Translations under genes and position numbers: made by a program
From: Comamonadaceae bacterium
GTDB taxonomy: Bacteria; Pseudomonadota; Gammaproteobacteria; Burkholderiales; Burkholderiaceae_C
Direction of reading: 5' to 3'
Assembly: GCA_011391745.1 (NCBI GenBank)
Contig: JAABPX010000016.1
Span: 1-60,330, forward strand
Length of the DNA: 60,330 nt
The notes under the pieces: generated by a model
What the model was told of the DNA's origin: nothing
Databases searched by the model: none
What the model saw: the letters and a program-made list of their open reading frames with translations, nothing else
Shown: positions 36,731-45,599 of the stretch, one piece after another
Position numbering within the stretch: the first letter of the stretch is position 1
Layout: each line of letters opens with the position of its first letter

Positions 36731-36998
36731 ATGGCCGCGCCGCTTTATGGTGGGTTTCATCAAGGTTTACCGCTTGTTGCTCAGCCCCTGGCTGGGCAAT
36801 GCTTGCCGTTTCGAGCCGACTTGTTCGGTGTACGCCATTGAAGCCATGGAGCGCCACGGCGCGGCGGTGGGCACTTATTTGATGGTGCATCGCCTGGTGC
36901 GGTGCAACCCCTGGTGTCAAGGCGGGTGCGATCCGGTGCCCAAACAAACCTTGTTTTCTCGTTTGATTTCCAACTCCTCAGAAAAGAAGCCGTCATGA
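36723..36998 (+). CDS. yidD: Membrane protein insertion efficiency factor YidD
   Basis: A 91-residue protein with the conserved core YRLLLSPWLGNACRFEPTCS, then YAIEAMERHGA and HRLVRCNPWCQGGCDPVP, including the family's cysteines. It is thought to sit at the inner membrane and assist YidC-dependent insertion. The start at 36723 overlaps rnpA; the stop overlaps yidC as ATGA, so the three are translationally linked. Confidence 0.95.
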   Translation: MLEWPRRFMVGFIKVYRLLLSPWLGNACRFEPTCSVYAIEAMERHGAAVGTYLMVHRLVRCNPWCQGGCDPVPKQTLFSRLISNSSEKKPS

Positions 36999-38698
36999 GT
37001 GACATTCGTCGATCCATCCTGTGGGTGATTTTTGGTTTGTCGATGGTCCTGATTTGGGACAAATGGCAAATTCACAACGGTCAGCCACCGTTTTTCTTTG
37101 GGTCTTCCCAAACCACGCCCACCGCGTCAACACCGGCCAACGCGCCCGCCGCCAACGCCTCGGGTGCTTTGCCCCAAGCCAGCGCGGGCGGCTCGGCCAG
37201 CGCGCCCGTCGGCGGCGAGTCGGCCGCGCCAGTACAGACCTTTGAGGTCACGACCGATGTGTACCGTTTGGTGTTCAGCAGCGAAGGCGGCTCGTTGGTG
37301 GGCGCACAGCTGTTGGACCACGCGGCCATCACGGGCGTGGACAAAGGCGAGAAGGTCGACCCCTTGACGCTCTTGCAACAAGCGGGCGACAAAACCTATG
37401 TGGTGCAAACCGGCCTGATCGGTGGTGCGTTCCCCAACCACAAGACCCCCATGCGCTGGACCGGCACCACCAAGTCATTGGCCGACGGGCAAGATACCTT
37501 GGACGTGGCGTTTGCCTCAGAGGCCGTGAACGGTTTGCAACTGCTCAAGACCTACACCCTGGGCCGTGGCCGTTACGACATCGCGGTCAAACACGAGGTG
37601 CGTAACGTCAGCGAGCAGCCACTCACCCCCGAGTTGTATGTGCAGCTGGTGCGCGACAGCAGCTCGGTCACCACCGAAACGCCGTTCTATTCCACCTTCA
37701 CTGGCCCCGCCATTTACAGCGGCGCTGAGAAGTACCAAAAAGTCGAGTTCAAAGACATCGACAAAAACAACGCCTCGTTTGTGCAGCAGTCCAACGACGG
37801 TTACGTCGCCATGGTGCAGCACTACTTCATCACCGCTTGGACACTGGCCGACGGCATCGCGCGCAGCAACTACGTCGAGAAAGTGCCCAACAGCACCAAC
37901 CTCTACCGCGTGGGCATGAAGATCCCCATGGGCAGCATTGCCCCCGGTGAGAGCAAAGCCATCGATACGCCCTTGTTCGTGGGTCCCCAGCTTGAAAAAG
38001 TCTTGGAAAGCATGACGCCGGGCTTGGAGTTGGTGAAGGACTACGGGTGGCTCACCATCTTGGCCAAGCCCCTGTACTGGTTGCTCGAAAAAATCCACGC
38101 CTTCGTGAACAACTGGGGCTGGGCGATTGTGTTGCTGGTGGTGCTGATCAAGGCCGCCTTCTATTGGCTCAACGCCAGCGCCTACCGCAGCATGGCGAAA
38201 ATGAAGGCGATCAACCCGCGCATCATGGAAATGCGCGAGCGCTTGAAGAGCAACCCGCAGCAAATGCAGCAAGAAATGATGAAGATCTACCGCGATGAAA
38301 AGGTCAATCCCTTGGGCGGCTGCTTCCCCATCCTGATTCAGATCCCGGTTTTTATTGCGCTGTATTGGGTGTTGTTGTCGTCGGTGGAAATGCGCAACGC
38401 GCCTTGGGTGGGATGGATCGCTGACCTGTCCACGCCCGACCCCTACTTCATCTTGCCTTTGGTGATGGCCATCACCACGGTCATTCAAACGGCGCTCAAC
38501 CCGTTGCCACCCGACCCACTGCAAGCCAAGCTGATGTGGCTCATGCCCATCATGTTCTCGGTGATGTTCTTCTTCTTCCCGTCGGGTTTGGTGTTGTACT
38601 GGATCACCAACAACGTGTTGACGATTCTGCAACAAGCACACATCAACCACCGCATGGGTGTGCCGCTGAAGTTCAGCATGCCCAACTTCCGCGCATAA
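36995..38698 (+). CDS. yidC: Membrane protein insertase YidC
   Basis: A 567-residue inner-membrane insertase. The N-terminal anchor ([19 protein letters not shown]) is followed by a Pro/Ala linker, the large periplasmic domain (about 80-340) and the five-helix core with [39 protein letters not shown] and [18 protein letters not shown]. It acts alone or with SecYEG. The start is ATG at 36995 overlapping the yidD stop. Confidence 0.98.
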   Translation: MSDIRRSILWVIFGLSMVLIWDKWQIHNGQPPFFFGSSQTTPTASTPANAPAANASGALPQASAGGSASAPVGGESAAPVQTFEVTTDVYRLVFSSEGGSLVGAQLLDHAAITGVDKGEKVDPLTLLQQAGDKTYVVQTGLIGGAFPNHKTPMRWTGTTKSLADGQDTLDVAFASEAVNGLQLLKTYTLGRGRYDIAVKHEVRNVSEQPLTPELYVQLVRDSSSVTTETPFYSTFTGPAIYSGAEKYQKVEFKDIDKNNASFVQQSNDGYVAMVQHYFITAWTLADGIARSNYVEKVPNSTNLYRVGMKIPMGSIAPGESKAIDTPLFVGPQLEKVLESMTPGLELVKDYGWLTILAKPLYWLLEKIHAFVNNWGWAIVLLVVLIKAAFYWLNASAYRSMAKMKAINPRIMEMRERLKSNPQQMQQEMMKIYRDEKVNPLGGCFPILIQIPVFIALYWVLLSSVEMRNAPWVGWIADLSTPDPYFILPLVMAITTVIQTALNPLPPDPLQAKLMWLMPIMFSVMFFFFPSGLVLYWITNNVLTILQQAHINHRMGVPLKFSMPNFRA

Positions 38699-38702
38699 AC
38701 AC

Positions 38703-38726
38703 ACAGGGCCGCACCAGCGGCCCTGT
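38703..38726 (+). terminator. Strong hairpin after yidC, possible terminator
   Basis: A 10-bp G+C-rich stem (ACAGGGCCGC/GCGGCCCTGT) with an ACCA loop lies 5 bp after the yidC stop. It is followed by TGCAT rather than a long T-run, so termination may be partial and mnmE could be reached. Confidence 0.5.
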
Positions 38727-38738
38727 TGCATAACGCCC

Positions 38739-40154
38739 ATGCTCAGCGCATCGACCTTGCCCATCGTGGCCATTGCCAGCGCGCCCGGACGCGGAGCCGT
38801 GGGCATTGTGCGGGTATCGGGCCAAAGGTTGGCGGGTTTTGTTCAGGCCTTGCTGGGCCGCGAGTTGGTTCCGCGACACGCCACGTACCTGCCATTTGCC
38901 GATGCCGATGGCGCGCCCATCGACCACGGTTTGGCGCTGTTCTTTGCGGCACCGCATTCCTACACCGGTGAAGATGTGTTGGAGCTGCAAGCCCACGGCG
39001 GGCCGGTGGTGTTGCAGCTCTTGATGGCGCGGTGTTTGGCGTTGGCCGCGCAGATCAATCCCCAAACGCAACAGCCGCATTTGCCGGGTTTGCGTCCGGC
39101 CCGGCCCGGTGAATTCACCGAGCGTGCGTTCATGAACGACAAGATGGACTTGGCGCAAGCCGAGGCCGTGGCCGATTTGATTGACGCCAGCACCGAGGCC
39201 GCCGCACGCAGCGCCAGTCGCTCGTTGGCGGGTGCGTTTTCAAGCGAAATTCACAGCTTGCGCGACGCCTTGATTCACCTGCGCATGTTGGTCGAGGCCA
39301 CGCTGGACTTTCCCGAAGAAGAAATCGATTTTCTAAAAAAAGCCGATGCCCAAGGGCAGCTCACGCGATTGGTGGCCAAACTCGCGCAGGTGCGCACCCA
39401 AGCGCAGCAAGGTGCGTTGTTGCGTCAAGGCGTGACGGTGGTGATTGCGGGCCAGCCCAATGCGGGCAAGAGCGCTTTGCTCAACGCCTTGGCCGGGGCT
39501 GAGTTGGCGATTGTCACGCCCATTGCGGGCACCACACGCGACGTGGTGCAGCAAACCATTCAAATCGAGGGTGTGCCGGTGCATGTGATCGACACCGCCG
39601 GTTTACGCGACAGCCCGGAGGTGGACGTGGTCGAGCAAATCGGTATTGCGCGTGCTTGGACACAGATTCGCCAAGCCGACGCGGTGCTGTTTTTGCACGA
39701 CCTCACGCGCTGTCACGAAGGTGTTTATCAAGCCGATGACGCGGCGATCGAAGCCGCTTTGCCCGTTGGCCTGCGGGTGTTGCACGTGGGCAGCAAGTGC
39801 GATCAGCTGGACCCATCGGCGCTGGCGCAACGCTTGCCCGAGGGCGCGTTGGCTTTGTCGGCGCTCACCGGCGAGGGTTTGCCGGCGCTGCGCCAGCGCC
39901 TGCTGAACTGGGCCGGTTGGTTGCCCGCCAGCGAGGGCGTTTTTATGGCGCGCGAGCGGCACTTGCAGGCCTTGGCTCGGGTGGACGCACACCTGAAGCA
40001 AGCCCAGCATTGCTTGCAAGCCAAGGCCGAACACTTGGATTTGCTGGCTGAAGAACTGCGCTTGGCCCAAGGCGCATTGGGTGAAATCACCGGCGAATTC
40101 ACCGCCGATGATTTGCTCGGCGAGATCTTCTCGCGGTTTTGCATCGGCAAGTGA
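38739..40154 (+). CDS. mnmE: tRNA modification GTPase MnmE
   Basis: A 471-residue GTPase that, with MnmG, places the cmnm5 group on wobble uridine 34. The folate-binding N-terminal part ([21 protein letters not shown]), the G domain with [17 protein letters not shown], the G2 loop GTTRD and DTAGLRDS, and the invariant C-terminal FCIGK are present. It follows yidC as in most proteobacteria. The mnmA gene, which acts on the same tRNAs, is in the window as well, at 6091. Confidence 0.97.
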   Translation: MLSASTLPIVAIASAPGRGAVGIVRVSGQRLAGFVQALLGRELVPRHATYLPFADADGAPIDHGLALFFAAPHSYTGEDVLELQAHGGPVVLQLLMARCLALAAQINPQTQQPHLPGLRPARPGEFTERAFMNDKMDLAQAEAVADLIDASTEAAARSASRSLAGAFSSEIHSLRDALIHLRMLVEATLDFPEEEIDFLKKADAQGQLTRLVAKLAQVRTQAQQGALLRQGVTVVIAGQPNAGKSALLNALAGAELAIVTPIAGTTRDVVQQTIQIEGVPVHVIDTAGLRDSPEVDVVEQIGIARAWTQIRQADAVLFLHDLTRCHEGVYQADDAAIEAALPVGLRVLHVGSKCDQLDPSALAQRLPEGALALSALTGEGLPALRQRLLNWAGWLPASEGVFMARERHLQALARVDAHLKQAQHCLQAKAEHLDLLAEELRLAQGALGEITGEFTADDLLGEIFSRFCIGK

Positions 40155-40169
40155 GGTCGAGTGGGCGCT

Positions 40170-40715
40170 TCAATGCCCCGAAAAATCCACCAAGGTGAAC
40201 AGCGACAGGCCCGATTCGCGCAGCTTGGCTTGTCCGCCGAGTTCGGGCAAGGTCACGATGGCCGCGCCTTCGATGATTTCCGCGCCCAGGCGCTCCAGCA
40301 GCTTTTTGCCCGCCATCATCGTGCCGCCGGTGGCGATCAGGTCGTCGATCAGCAGCACGCGGTCACCGGCCTTGACGGCGTCGGTGTGCAGCTCCACCGT
40401 GGCGCTACCGTATTCGAGCTCGTACGTTTCTTCCACGGTGGTGAAGGGCAGCTTGCCTTTTTTGCGAATTGGCACAAAGCCCACGCCCAACTCGTAAGCC
40501 AAGACCGAACCGATGATGAAGCCGCGCGCATCCAAACCCGCCACGACCGTGGGGCGCAAGGCGGGGTCCATGTAGCGGTGCACAAAGGTGTCGATCAACA
40601 CCCGAAACACCTTGGGGTTTTGCAGCAGCGGCGTGATGTCGCGAAATTGCACGCCAGGGGCGGGCCAGTTGGGTACGGTGCGAATGTGGTTGCGCAAGTA
40701 GGCAGAGGAATCCAT
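40170..40715 (-). CDS. apt: Adenine phosphoribosyltransferase
   Basis: A 181-residue purine-salvage enzyme that makes AMP from adenine and PRPP. It has [16 protein letters not shown] at its start, the loop [13 protein letters not shown] and the PRPP motif [14 protein letters not shown]. The start at 40715 gives a normal length; an upstream ATG adding 33 codons runs into the promoter region shared with kdsD. It converges on mnmE and diverges from kdsD. Confidence 0.95.
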   Translation of the reverse strand: MDSSAYLRNHIRTVPNWPAPGVQFRDITPLLQNPKVFRVLIDTFVHRYMDPALRPTVVAGLDARGFIIGSVLAYELGVGFVPIRKKGKLPFTTVEETYELEYGSATVELHTDAVKAGDRVLLIDDLIATGGTMMAGKKLLERLGAEIIEGAAIVTLPELGGQAKLRESGLSLFTLVDFSGH

Positions 40716-40755
40716 GGCGGGGCCTGTGGCAAAGAAGAACCCGCCCATTATGGCC

Positions 40756-40764
40756 TGTGGATAA
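40756..40764 (-). promoter_or_regulatory. Perfect DnaA box in the apt-kdsD gap
   Basis: TGTGGATAA (TTATCCACA on the minus strand) lies in the 63-bp gap between divergent apt and kdsD. It may link either gene to the replication cycle, or be a chance match. Confidence 0.35.
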
Positions 40765-40778
40765 CGGATAATTTGGCC

Positions 40779-41780
40779 ATGGTTCAACGCTCCCCCCCCG
40801 CGCTCAATGCGCAACGAGTCGTTTCATTGGCGCAAGAAACCTTGCACATCGAAGCGCAGGCGCTCAACGCCATGGCCGCGCGCGTGGGCAACGACTTTGT
40901 CAAAGCCACCGAGCTGCTGTTGGCGTGCACGGGCCGTGTGGTGGTCATGGGCATGGGCAAGAGCGGGCATGTGGGGCGAAAAATCGCCGCCACTTTGGCC
41001 TCCACCGGCACCCCCGCCATGTTTGTTCACCCCGCCGAAGCCAGTCACGGCGACTTGGGCATGATCACCACCGCCGACGTGGTGCTGGGCATCAGCAACA
41101 GCGGCGAGAGCGAAGAACTCACGGCCATCTTGCCGCTCATCAAACGCATGGGCGTGGCCATGATTGCCATGACGGGGCGGCCCCAATCCGCCTTGGGTCA
41201 ACACGCCGATGTGGTGTTGGACACGTCGGTGGACAAAGAAGCTTGCCCACACAACTTGGCGCCCACCGCCAGCACCACCGCGCAATTGGCCATGGGCGAT
41301 GCGTTGGCGGTCTCGCTGCTCGACGCGCGTGGCTTTAAAGCCGACGACTTCGCCCGTTCGCACCCCGGGGGGGCCTTGGGTCGCAAATTGCTCACCTTGG
41401 TGAGCGACATCATGCGCAGCGGCAACGCCGTGCCCAAAGTCACCGCCGACACCAAGTTGATGGCCCTGATGCAAGAAATCAGCGCCAAAGGCTTGGGTGC
41501 CTGCGCCGTGGTGGATGCCCAAGACCATGTTTTGGGCATCTTCACCGATGGCGATTTGCGTCGTCTCATCGAACAAGGCACGAGCGGCGACTTGCGCGAG
41601 CTCAAGGCCGCCGACGTCATGAAGGTGCAGCCGCGCACCTTGCGCGCCGACGCCTTGGCCGTGGAAGCGGCTGACCTGATGGAAGCGCACCGCGTGACCA
41701 GTGTCTTGGTGGTCAATAACCAAGGCCAGTTGTGTGGGGCGCTCAACAGCAACGATTTGATGCGGGCCAAGGTCATATGA
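40779..41780 (+). CDS. kdsD: Arabinose-5-phosphate isomerase (KpsF/GutQ family)
   Basis: A 333-residue enzyme turning ribulose-5-phosphate into arabinose-5-phosphate, the first step of Kdo synthesis for LPS. The SIS domain has [20 protein letters not shown] and [11 protein letters not shown]; two CBS domains follow (about 205-333, with [10 protein letters not shown] and the end [12 protein letters not shown]). It is directly followed by kdsC with a 4-bp ATGA overlap. Confidence 0.95.
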   Translation: MVQRSPPALNAQRVVSLAQETLHIEAQALNAMAARVGNDFVKATELLLACTGRVVVMGMGKSGHVGRKIAATLASTGTPAMFVHPAEASHGDLGMITTADVVLGISNSGESEELTAILPLIKRMGVAMIAMTGRPQSALGQHADVVLDTSVDKEACPHNLAPTASTTAQLAMGDALAVSLLDARGFKADDFARSHPGGALGRKLLTLVSDIMRSGNAVPKVTADTKLMALMQEISAKGLGACAVVDAQDHVLGIFTDGDLRRLIEQGTSGDLRELKAADVMKVQPRTLRADALAVEAADLMEAHRVTSVLVVNNQGQLCGALNSNDLMRAKVI

Positions 41781-42346
41781 GCCGCGTGCAGTTGCCACCC
41801 TTGCAATCGCATTGGCGTCCCGATGCCGCCGTGCTGGCACGCGCCAAAGGCGTTCGTGTGGTGTTTTTTGATGTGGACGGTGTGTTGACCGATGGGGGCT
41901 TGTTGTTTGGCGAACAAGGCGAAACGCTCAAACGCTTCAACACCCTGGATGGGCACGGCATCAAGCTGCTGCAACGCGCGGGCATCACACCCGCGGTCGT
42001 GACGGGGCGCGACAGCGCCGCGCTTCGTGAGCGTTTGCGTGCGTTGGGTGTGACGCACGCGCGTTTTGGCACCGAAGACAAACACCCGGCGGCCCAGTCC
42101 ATTCTTGACGCGCTGGGCTTGGATTGGTCAAGCGCCGCCGCCATGGGCGACGACTGGCCCGATTTGCCCATGATGCGCCGTGCGGTCTTGGCTTGTGCCC
42201 CCGCCAATGCCCACACCGAGGTGTTGGCGCAGGCGCATTGGGTGACGCCGCGCACCGGTGGCAATGGCGCGGTGCGAGACCTGTGTGACGTCTTGTTGTT
42301 CGCCACAGGTGCCTACACCAACTTGCTTCAGGAATACGGCGCGTGA
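41777..42346 (+). CDS. kdsC: 3-deoxy-manno-octulosonate-8-phosphatase KdsC
   Basis: A 189-residue HAD-family phosphatase that makes Kdo from Kdo-8-phosphate. Catalytic residues are in VVFFDVDGVLTDGG; VVTGRDS and GDDWPDLPMM are motifs II and III/IV. There is no cap domain, as usual for KdsC. The ATG at 41777 overlaps kdsD, and its own stop overlaps the GTG of lptC. Confidence 0.95.
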   Translation: MSRVQLPPLQSHWRPDAAVLARAKGVRVVFFDVDGVLTDGGLLFGEQGETLKRFNTLDGHGIKLLQRAGITPAVVTGRDSAALRERLRALGVTHARFGTEDKHPAAQSILDALGLDWSSAAAMGDDWPDLPMMRRAVLACAPANAHTEVLAQAHWVTPRTGGNGAVRDLCDVLLFATGAYTNLLQEYGA

Positions 42347-42978
42347 GCCGAGCCGCTGTATGGCTGCGTTTGGGCTGGGAGCGCTTGACCGGCTACTTGC
42401 CCTTGTTGTTTCTGGCTTTGCTGGCCGCCGCCACCTACGCGTTGTTGCAAGCCACGCCCGAGCCTGAAGAACCACAGCCCGAGCGGCCGGTGTCAGCCGA
42501 GCCCGATTTCTTTATGCGTGGGTTTTCTTTGCGCTCCTTTGCTCCCGATGGGCGCTTGCGCATCGAAATGTTTGGGCAAGAGGCCCGGCACCGACCCGAC
42601 ACCGACGCCATTCAAATCGACCAAGCGCGTGTGCGGTCCATCGATGAGACGGGTGCCGTCACCAGCGCGTCGGCCAAGCAAATCACCAGCAACAGCGAAA
42701 ACAACGTGTTTGATTTGACGGGCCAAGCGGCGGTGGTGCGTCGGGGCATTGGCCCGTCGGGGCAGGCCACCGAGCCGGTTCGGTTCGAGGGCGAATTTTT
42801 GCGCATCTACACCGAGCCCACCCGATTGTTTTCGGACCAGGCGGTGGTTATTTTGCGCGGCAATGACCGGATGGTGGCCCAAGGCTTGGATTATTCGGGT
42901 GAGCAGGAGCGCGTGGTGTTTTCCGGTCGGGTTAAGGTTGAGCTCATGCCCAACCCAGACCCCATCACCACTCCTTGA
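42343..42978 (+). CDS. lptC: LPS export system protein LptC
   Basis: A 211-residue bitopic protein: one transmembrane helix (LPLLFLALLAAATYALL, about 19-35) then a periplasmic beta-jellyroll with the conserved FFMRGFSLRSF and FSGRVKVEL. It passes LPS from LptB2FG to LptA. The start is GTG, overlapping kdsC. In most relatives lptA and lptB follow; here a terminator comes instead. Confidence 0.9.
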   Translation: MSRAAVWLRLGWERLTGYLPLLFLALLAAATYALLQATPEPEEPQPERPVSAEPDFFMRGFSLRSFAPDGRLRIEMFGQEARHRPDTDAIQIDQARVRSIDETGAVTSASAKQITSNSENNVFDLTGQAAVVRRGIGPSGQATEPVRFEGEFLRIYTEPTRLFSDQAVVILRGNDRMVAQGLDYSGEQERVVFSGRVKVELMPNPDPITTP

Positions 42979-42990
42979 GCCCACCATGAA

Positions 42991-43020
42991 AAAAGCCCCG
43001 CGGGTTACCGAGGGGCTTTT
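42991..43020. terminator. Intrinsic terminator shared by lptC and the RRM gene
   Basis: AAAAGCCCC and GGGGCTTTT form a 9-bp stem with a 12-nt loop, flanked by A- and T-runs on the two sides. It can end transcription from both directions, between two convergent genes. Confidence 0.8.
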
Positions 43021-43058
43021 GGTTTTTAACCCAACGTGAGCGGGGTCAAAGGGGGCGA

Positions 43059-43469
43059 TCAGTAACCGCCACGGCCGCCACCGCCGCCACCTTCACGACG
43101 GCCACCGCCGCCGTAGGGGCTGCGAAAACCGCTGTCGTTGCCGCCACCGCCACCAAAGCCGCCGCCGCCTTCACGACGACCGCCGCCAAAGCCACCGCCG
43201 CCGGTGCGGGGAGGACGCGCTTCCATGGGGCGAGCTTCGTTCACGACGAGGCTACGGCCACCCAACGATTGGCCATTCATGCCTTCGATCGCGGCTTGCG
43301 CTTCGGCATCGCTGCCCATTTCCACAAAGCCGAAGCCTTTGGAGCGGCCGGTGTCACGTTCCATCATGACTTTGGCGCTGTTGACGGAACCGAAATCGCC
43401 GAAAGCTTGTTGCAGGTCTTCGTCGCGCACGGTGTATGGCAGGTTGCCAACGTACAGTTTGTTGCCCAT
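43059..43469 (-). CDS. Glycine-rich RNA-binding protein (RRM)
   Basis: A 136-residue protein with one RRM domain (residues 3-80): RNP2 is KLYVGNLPY and RNP1 is KGFGFVEM. The tail (about 88-136) is nearly all Gly, Arg and Tyr/Phe, like cyanobacterial Rbp and plant glycine-rich proteins. Such proteins bind single-stranded RNA and often act in cold or stress. In this order they are common as single genes. Confidence 0.93.
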   Translation of the reverse strand: MGNKLYVGNLPYTVRDEDLQQAFGDFGSVNSAKVMMERDTGRSKGFGFVEMGSDAEAQAAIEGMNGQSLGGRSLVVNEARPMEARPPRTGGGGFGGGRREGGGGFGGGGGNDSGFRSPYGGGGRREGGGGGGRGGY

Positions 43470-43686
43470 TTAGGGACTCCTCAAAACACACAGAAAAAAA
43501 TAGCGATGGGGCCCCGTTAGCACAACAAAAACTGTATTGACGCTGTAGCACGCGAAACTGACCGATCACTTGTCATGCGAGGTCTACAGACGCTCGCCGA
43601 CGCATTATGCGCCCAATGCTTGGGGGCAAGTGACTTTTTCGGGTTTGCCTGTTGGGGCCGTTGGGACTGATGTTGAATAACAACAC
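43470..43686. other. Intergenic region upstream of the metX regulatory region
   Basis: About 215 bp holding the promoter of the RRM gene on the minus strand. A long 5' leader for that gene is possible, but no conserved structure is recognisable. No gene was found. Confidence 0.5.
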
Positions 43687-43715
43687 TTCAAGGGAAAAGC
43701 CCTTGGCCCTATACT
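43687..43715 (+). promoter_or_regulatory. Sigma-70 promoter of metX with an inverted repeat in its spacer
   Basis: TTCAAG (43687-43692), a 17-bp spacer and TATACT (43710-43715) would start transcription at about 43722, exactly where the riboswitch begins. CAAGGG-AAAAG-CCCTTG (43689-43705) overlaps the spacer and could be an additional operator. Confidence 0.6.
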
Positions 43716-43721
43716 GATAGC

Positions 43722-43773
43722 TGCGCCGATTTGATCCGAATTGCGGGCGCTTTTAAAAATGCCGCTAAAGGGG
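43722..43773 (+). ncRNA. SAM-II-type (SAM-alpha) riboswitch
   Basis: The leader contains GATTTGATCCGAATTGC, then CGCTTTT and GCCGCTAAAGGGG, following the SAM-II consensus closely. P1 is GCGCC/GGCGC (5 bp), and the pseudoknot can form from GCGG with CCGC. It lies between the promoter and an intrinsic terminator, before metX, the usual target of this S-adenosylmethionine sensor. Confidence 0.82.
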
Positions 43774-43777
43774 AGAC

Positions 43778-43810
43778 CCCGGTCTCGCTGACAGCGACCC
43801 GGGTTTTTTT
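43778..43810 (+). terminator. Riboswitch-linked intrinsic terminator before metX
   Basis: CCCGG/CCGGG and TCGCT/AGCGA stems with a GAC loop are followed by seven T's. The GGGG at the end of the riboswitch (43770-43773) can instead pair with CCCC (43777-43780), so SAM binding could switch the terminator on. That pairing choice is inferred. Confidence 0.75.
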
Positions 43811-43845
43811 GTTTTAAGGCCTCACCGTGGGTTAGGAATGCTCAA

Positions 43846-45012
43846 TTGATCGTCACGCCCCAAACGTACCGATTCGACCAAGCCCTGCCGTTGCGCAGCG
43901 GCGCGGTGCTGCCCGCTTACGAGCTGGTGGTGGAAACCCATGGCCAGCTCAATGCCGACAAGTCCAACGCCGTGTTGATTTGCCATGCCCTCAATGCCTC
44001 GCATCACGTGGCAGGCCGCCTCGCCGATGCACAAGGGCAGCCGTTGGCCCGCAGCGAAGGCTGGTGGGACAACATGATTGGCCCGGGCAAGGCCGTGGAC
44101 ACCAACCGCTGGTTTGTGATTGGTGTGAACAACTTGGGCTCGTGTTTTGGCTCGACTGGGCCGACCCACACCAACCCCGCCACCGGCCAGCCTTGGGGCG
44201 CGGATTTTCCGGTGGTCACGGTGGAGGATTGGGTCGACGCCCAAGCCCGTTTGCTTGACGCCATGGGCATCCACACCTTGGCCGCCGTCATGGGCGGCAG
44301 CTTGGGCGGCATGCAAACCTTGTCGTGGACTTTGCAATACCCCGAACGTGTCAAGCACGCGGTGGTGGTGGCCAGTGCCCCCAACCTGAACGCCGAAAAC
44401 ATCGCCTTCAACGAGGTGGCGCGACGCGCCATCGTGACCGACCCCGACTTCCATGACGGCCATTACCTGCGCCATGGCACCCTGCCGCGCCGGGGTTTGC
44501 GCATCGCACGCATGATTGGCCACATCACCTACCTCAGCGACGACGTGATGAACGAAAAGTTCGGCCGCACCCAAAAACCCACCGAAGGTCATGCGGTGGC
44601 CTTGGCCGAACAGGCTTACCGCTATTCCACCCAAGCCGTGGAGTTTGAGATTGAAAGCTACTTGCGTTACCAAGGCGACAAGTTCAGTGAGTATTTCGAC
44701 GCCAACACCTATTTGCTGATTACGCGTGCCTTGGATTATTTCGACCCGGCGCGTGGATATGGCGGGCGTTTGAGCGCCGCGTTGGCCAAAGCCCGCGCCA
44801 AGTTTTTGCTCGTGAGCTTCACCACCGATTGGCGTTTTTCGCCTGCTCGCAGCCGCGAGATCGTCAAGGCCTTGCTCGACAACCGCCGCGACGTGAGTTA
44901 CGCCGAGATCGATGCGCCACACGGGCACGACGCTTTTTTGCTCGACGATGCGCGCTACCACCAAGCGGTGCGGGCGTATTTTGAACAAACCGTCTCACAG
45001 GGGGTGGCATGA
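43846..45012 (+). CDS. metX: Homoserine O-acyltransferase MetX
   Basis: A 388-residue alpha/beta-hydrolase-fold enzyme that acylates homoserine, the first step of methionine synthesis; beta-proteobacterial forms commonly use succinyl-CoA. The nucleophile elbow GGSLGGMQ puts the catalytic Ser at residue 152, with Asp in FTTDWRFSP and His in DAPHGHDAF completing the triad. The only start fitting the family N terminus ([17 protein letters not shown]) is TTG at 43846, with AGGA upstream; weak initiation may add to control by the riboswitch. It overlaps metW by 4 bp. Confidence 0.96.
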   Translation: MIVTPQTYRFDQALPLRSGAVLPAYELVVETHGQLNADKSNAVLICHALNASHHVAGRLADAQGQPLARSEGWWDNMIGPGKAVDTNRWFVIGVNNLGSCFGSTGPTHTNPATGQPWGADFPVVTVEDWVDAQARLLDAMGIHTLAAVMGGSLGGMQTLSWTLQYPERVKHAVVVASAPNLNAENIAFNEVARRAIVTDPDFHDGHYLRHGTLPRRGLRIARMIGHITYLSDDVMNEKFGRTQKPTEGHAVALAEQAYRYSTQAVEFEIESYLRYQGDKFSEYFDANTYLLITRALDYFDPARGYGGRLSAALAKARAKFLLVSFTTDWRFSPARSREIVKALLDNRRDVSYAEIDAPHGHDAFLLDDARYHQAVRAYFEQTVSQGVA

Positions 45013-45590
45013 GCGACGCCAACGTGATGCACAGCATTGCCCGCTTGGTGCCCGAGGGTTCACGGGTGCTGGACTTGGGTTGCGGCGACGGCGCCATGCT
45101 CGCGCACTTGCAAGCGCAGCGCGGCTGCTCGGGTTATGGCGTAGAGATCGACGACGACAAAGTGCAGGCCTGTTTGCGCCGTGGTATCAATGTGCTGCAG
45201 CTCAACTTGGAAGATGGTTTGGCCATGTTCGAGGACAACTCGTTTGACGTGGTGCTGCAAATCGACACGCTGCAGCACCTGCGCAACACCGAAACCATGT
45301 TGCGCGAAACCGCGCGCGTGGGTCGGCAAGGCATCGTGGCCTTCCCCAACTTCGCACACTGGCCCAACCGCTGGGCGGTGATGCAAGGGCGCATGCCAGT
45401 GACCAAGCGGCTGCCCTACCAGTGGTACGACACGCCCAACATCCGCGTGGGCACCCACGCCGACTTTGAGGTGCTGGCGCGCCGCAACGGTTTGCGCATT
45501 GAACGCAGCTTTGGTTTGCACGAAGGCCAAGAGATCCACGCTTGGCCCAATTGGCGGGCCAGCACGGCCGTGTTTTTGTTTTCTCGCTGA
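45009..45590 (+). CDS. metW: Methionine biosynthesis protein MetW
   Basis: A 193-residue protein with a methyltransferase-like SAM site ([15 protein letters not shown]) and the family segment [21 protein letters not shown]. MetW is needed for the activity of MetX in several proteobacteria. The ATGA overlap with metX indicates coupled translation, and both genes are under the riboswitch. Confidence 0.95.
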   Translation: MSDANVMHSIARLVPEGSRVLDLGCGDGAMLAHLQAQRGCSGYGVEIDDDKVQACLRRGINVLQLNLEDGLAMFEDNSFDVVLQIDTLQHLRNTETMLRETARVGRQGIVAFPNFAHWPNRWAVMQGRMPVTKRLPYQWYDTPNIRVGTHADFEVLARRNGLRIERSFGLHEGQEIHAWPNWRASTAVFLFSR

Positions 45591-45599
45591 GGAGCCACC

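Noticed and set aside
43560..43650. A tRNA-like fold in the gap before metX
   Set aside because: Short complementary pieces exist, but no cloverleaf or conserved T-loop was found. No tRNA or rRNA gene was seen anywhere in the window.
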